Positions 60,457 through 64,000 of a stretch of 64,000 nucleotides of DNA are shown here, in pieces; within the stretch, counting starts at the first letter, position 1, and the number at the start of each line of letters is the position of its first letter. The notes under the pieces were generated by a model, which worked only from the letters and a program-made list of their open reading frames with translations, did no database searches and was not told where the DNA came from. The stretch spans positions 1,922,001 to 1,986,000 of the forward strand of contig JANCIK010000002.1 of assembly GCA_028532985.1 (NCBI GenBank), in the 5' to 3' direction. Source of the DNA: Stropharia rugosoannulata. Lineage: Eukaryota > Basidiomycota > Agaricomycetes > Agaricales > Strophariaceae. Both the position numbers and the translations under genes were made by a program.

Positions 60457-62461
60457 TTACTGTAGCTTCTCCTTCAAAATGAATTCTGCACATTTTTCGG
60501 CGACGCAGACAGTTGGTGCTTGCAGATGTGCTCCGAGAACCCAAGGGAAGATGCTAGAGTCAGCAACCCTTAGGCGGTCGACACCGAAAACCCTCAGCTC
60601 CGGATCAACTACCCCACCCCCATTAGATGCATCCTTTGAGGGAGCCATGCGGCACGTAGAGCTGTAGTGATATGTCGTCCTATTGCGATGTCTGATAAAT
60701 TTATCCAAATAGGCATCGTCACTGCTTTCTGGGACTGCATAGTTATCCATGGCGTAGCCTCGAGCCTTCATCTTCTCGACGATGCGCATTGTTAGTTTCA
60801 AAGAGGCACGTAAAGGAATTAAGTCAGCTGGATCCGATAAATATCGTGGATCGATCTTCAAGGGTGCTTTTGGGTCCTTCGAGGACAGGCGCACCGTTCC
60901 TTTACTCTTCGGGTGTAATAGCACATTTAAAAAACTGAATGCCCCGCGAGATTTATCCCAATCAGTGCGATCACTACTGTCGTAAGCCATCTTCAAGGAT
61001 ACAATCAATCTTGTGAATAGTATAATACTGTTCAGGGGACGTACTGGCATGATCTCGATATCTGGAAGTCTGTCGTCAGACTGGTTTTTACGAGGAATCC
61101 CTTCATCGTTCAAGAGGAAAGAAGACGCGAAGATAGCGAGTTGCAGCACCGGGGCTAATAATACGCCTGTGCCGAAAAACAAATAACGGAATAGTTCTAC
61201 AATAAATATCCAGGGCCGTTTTTGCAACTCTACAAGAGACTCGTGCATCGGCACTTGGTACATGAGCGAAACTCCAAAGTGGTCCTCCTTTGCTGTACGT
61301 CAGTCCCAGAAGTTTTTGGGTAATGTCAGAGAAACAACGTACTAAATTGGAACCAACGGCGGGGAGGTCCTCTACAACCTTGATGTCGTGTTCCTTCAGG
61401 TGGTCTGCAGGTCCTATGCCACTTAACATTAAAATTTGAGGTGAACCAAATGGCCCGGCACATAGTATTATTTCTTTTGCTGCTTTGACATATTTTCGCT
61501 GATCAGTACGAGAGATCAGGTTTAGTCCTCGAGCATATGCTGCGTCGTTTCCGTCTTTCTCAACAACATCCAAGGTTTCTACAGTGATATTTGTGGCGAT
61601 GTGCAGATTATTCTGCCTTTCCTGAGCCAGTTTCTTGGGGAGAAAAGCACGGTAAGTAGAATGCCTGTGTTGATTTTCGTCCCGAGTAAAATGAAGCAGT
61701 CCACAACCGTTTGTGGGGTGGCGCGGTGAGTTTAGATCTTCAATGAAAGGGAGACCAACATCCGAACAGGCATCTATTGCCCTATAAAGTTCAATGAGCA
61801 AAAATTCTGTGAATGTTTGGATGAATGTACTTGTTAAAACCAGGATAATGCAAAACCTTAGTTCCCGGACCGCGATTGCACCATTCACCTAGCAAAGCAG
61901 TTAATACCAATGGATACGTAGGCTAAAGATTTGAAGTACCTGCAGTGCCATGTACCGTATCATCAGAGTGGACATCAAGAGCCTTCTCTGACTTTTTGAA
62001 GCTTGCGCTGACAGAAGTCCAATTCCACCCCGGGCAACCCGATGCAGCCCAGAGATCATATTCTTTCTGCAATCCTCGGGTATAAAGCATTTGGTTGAGG
62101 ACTGAAGAACCTCCAAGAGCCGACCCATTAATCAAATTTAAGCTGCGACCGAGCTCAGGCTGATACTCGCTTTGCCGAATCATTGTCCGTGACCGATTAG
62201 ACGCGAAATCCGAGGACAGGAGGGGAACACGAGAAGCCCAGTCATCTGCAAGTCCGCCTTGCTCAACTAGGAGAACAGTTGTATTCGGAGACGCGCTCAG
62301 ACGGTTCGCCAACACGCAGCCAGCAGTACCTCCACCTGCGACCTTGGTCAATAAAGGCTGCTGCACATATGAATAGCATAAATCATACCAATGACGACGT
62401 AGTCATACTCTTCGCGAATATCCTGTATACCCACCTCGGGGTAGCTGCTCAAAAACCACAT
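60457..62461 (-). CDS. GMC-family FAD-dependent oxidoreductase
   Basis: Glucose-methanol-choline oxidoreductase, of the group with aryl-alcohol oxidases and glucose/choline dehydrogenases. FAD-binding: YDYVVIGGGTAGCVLANRLS, then TTVLLVEQGGLADDWASRVP, LINGSALGGSSVLNQMLYTR and GLQKEYDLWAASGCPGWNW. Middle: DACSDVGLPFIEDLNSPRHP, AKEIILCAGPFGSPQILMLS GIGPADHL, DLPAVGSNL, SLMYQVPMHESLV. C-terminal: RLSSKDPKAPLKIDPRYLSD, THYHYSS-like YHYSSTCRMAPS, VDPELRVFGVDRLRVADSSI, and GAHLQAPTVCVAEKCAEFIL KEKLQ, retaining both expected active-site histidine positions. The chosen ATG (62461) gives MWFLSSYPEVGIQDIREE; no secretion signal is evident, so it may be intracellular. A different first exon is possible. 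Substrate unknown. Confidence 0.86.
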
Positions 62462-63753
62462 AGAAAAAATGCACGTAAAAGTAATTCTAAGGAGAGAGCC
62501 TGAGAGAGCGTTGAACTCAATGTGCTAACAGGGACACGGCTACTCATCATCTGATAAATCATGGTTTAAATATCATGCAATTGTAGTGGATATACCAACG
62601 GAACCTGCCGGAGAACATAGGAATAAAAATAGCGAAATTCAGCATGCATGATCAATGCATGATGCAATGCAAGCTAATGCAAGTCTTCTAAAGATTTTGA
62701 TGGTGAAAAAGCCGAGGACGCCGTCCGAATAAGCGTGTCTACTCGGGTTGAACAGTGACCCTCGCAAATGCGCGAGGTCTATAGTATCATTACATAATAT
62801 ATAAATACATGAATAGTTAACTATATACAGCAAACAGAATAAGAGATTTAGGTACACAATAAAAGGAGTGTATTCGATAGGGAAAGGCTGGTGGTGGCAA
62901 AGGCAGTCATGTACATAATAATATGTTGACATCAAGTTGACATGCCGTGGTCACGCGCTTGAATGACGGCGCCTGAATTTCAACATGAATTTCCCAAAGA
63001 GCCCGCAAACTGGAAGTATGTAGTACGGCCTATAGCTAGGGTGATAAAGCCTTGATTGAGCCTTGAGCTGGTAGAGTAAGTAAGCGATGGTCTGCAGTGG
63101 TGACGCGTGACTAAGTAAAGGTAAGTCTGTACTACTATTCGGCGTTTATTTAATGAAACCAAAATCAAACCACACACCAGTCTAATTCAGCTGAACTTTG
63201 TCAAAAATACACTCAAGGAAGTTATACATGAAAGCTACCTATGCCCAATACAGCTATAAACGCGCTCAGTATGTCCCCGCGCCAGACGGACACGAAGAAC
63301 CTCTTTCTGTCAAGGCCACTAGCATAGGCCGGCTGTATCGGATATTTTTGCTCAGCAGGCCACCAGGTAATCCGTGTTCAAAGCTATTAATTACTTTTGG
63401 TAGGTACCTAAGACAAAAATCCAAGCAGTTCGTTGGCGTCGGATGAAAAGTGCTCCATAATTTAGCATACCCATTTCTCATGTCAGAAGATGAAAATGAT
63501 TGAAAGCAGAGAAGCTCTAGTATGTATACTAGGCTTGGAGTCAAAATGGAGTATCAACGGACCCGTAATCGCATTCCTTAAATCTTTAGTGTAATTATGG
63601 CAATGTGATTCTTCGGATTTGGAGGGGAATTCTGGAAACCAACGAATAATAAACCGCCCACCCTGCTGGAGTATAACAGCTTGGCTCCTCGGACCCAATT
63701 TCCTGATCCACCCTTGTGCAGGCGACTGAAGGCTTTGCTTGCTCTTGCTCGTC
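62462..63753. other. Long AT-rich intergenic region, no supported gene
   Basis: About 1.3 kb. It has a short irregular repeat of TGCATGAT/ATGCAAG units near 62641-62685. Open frames up to 98 codons show no recognisable product; one at 63483-63755 runs antisense from the next gene's start. Confidence 0.45.
62641..62685. repeat. Degenerate (ATGCA)-type short repeat cluster
   Basis: Within about 45 bp the pentamer ATGCA recurs four to five times in the units GCATGATCA, GCATGATGCA and GCAAGCTA. Simple-sequence character; no function assigned. Confidence 0.55.
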
Positions 63754-64000
63754 ATGTCAGACCCAGACGCATTTTCCCCCCCTCCTCCACCAGAGGGTCT
63801 TAACTATATTGCGGCCATTCGACCATCCCTCAATTTTATTCTTATCCTCACACCGTTAGGCGCTGTTCTGGTTCCTCTCATTCTCACTCTCTTTTTCTTC
63901 TCAACGCCACGATCACGACGACACCCTGTCTTCATATTCAACATCCTTGCGTGCTGCTCTGGTATCTGCGAAGCCGCTATCAATGCTGCTTTGGAGACCA
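63754..64000 (+). CDS. Multi-pass membrane protein, N-terminal part (cut by window end)
   Basis: Partial gene. MSDPDAFSPPPPPEGLNYIA leads into a strong membrane helix (FILILTPLGAVLVPLILTLF FF), a polar turn STPRSRRHPV and a second helix (FIFNILACCSGICEAAINAA). The layout of a short proline-rich outside end followed by tight helices resembles the agaricomycete 7TM-like families of unknown role, possibly receptor-like. The stop lies beyond position 64000. Confidence 0.65.
   Translation, partial: MSDPDAFSPPPPPEGLNYIAAIRPSLNFILILTPLGAVLVPLILTLFFFSTPRSRRHPVFIFNILACCSGICEAAINAALET

Noticed and set aside
63483..63755. 90-codon minus-strand frame overlapping the last gene's start
   Set aside because: No homology cue, and it would start on top of the membrane protein's start codon.

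Overview
The window is nuclear DNA of a filamentous basidiomycete, most likely an Agaricomycete. The signs are dense genes split by many short introns (mostly about 47-70 nt, GT...AG), very small exons, an agaricomycete-type seven-helix membrane protein of unknown function, a GMC oxidoreductase, and single-copy eukaryotic housekeeping genes. I saw no CRISPR array, transposon, rRNA or convincing tRNA. Coding spans below run from start codon to stop codon and include introns. Protein identities come from reading spliced exons by eye and from recalled family features, not from searches.

Layout. 0-12.6 kb is GC-rich: PABPN1/Pab2-like RNA-binding protein, mitoribosomal bL19m, Ivy1-like BAR protein, mitochondrial Asp-tRNA synthetase (minus), an F-box-like protein, Pol III subunit RPC34, and a 4'-phosphopantetheinyl transferase (minus). 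12.7-24.4 kb: a Mak32-like PfkB protein, NC2-beta (minus), SmF, an LLP/YBL028C-type nucleolar protein, the seven-helix membrane protein (minus), ribosome biogenesis factor ERB1 (minus) and ARP4. 25-31 kb: a Q-rich unknown (minus), TRAPP subunit TRS20 (minus), YOS1, a GILT-like protein (minus), and MIX23 (minus). 31.5-46.4 kb: CLASP, the Pol III largest subunit RPC1 (minus), proteasome alpha1, KGD4/YMR31 (minus), mitoribosomal uL22m and ribophorin I/OST1. 46.4-64 kb: a small secreted protein (minus), a PPR protein, a membrane-anchored aspartic protease (minus), hydroxyacid-oxoacid transhydrogenase, HIS6 (minus), RPL35, a GCK-III/Nak1-type kinase, a GMC oxidoreductase (minus), and the start of another membrane protein cut by the window edge.

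The genes do not form a pathway cluster. They are typical conserved fungal genes, often in head-to-head pairs over short shared promoters (for example ERB1/ARP4, TRS20/YOS1, RPC1/SCL1, HIS6/RPL35). Several act in shared processes: Pol III transcription (RPC1, RPC34, with NC2-beta as a general Pol II/III regulator), ribosome production (ERB1, RPL35, the LLP-like protein, bL19m, uL22m) and the early secretory pathway (TRS20, YOS1, OST1).

The most unusual signal is in splicing. The seven-helix membrane protein gene at 17.1-18.9 kb appears to need a one-nucleotide exon (position 18592), 12-nt and 21-nt exons, and an intron nested inside another intron's donor site (a stwintron, 17437-17557). Two other genes appear to use non-GT donors (GG in the Mak32-like gene, GC in CLASP).
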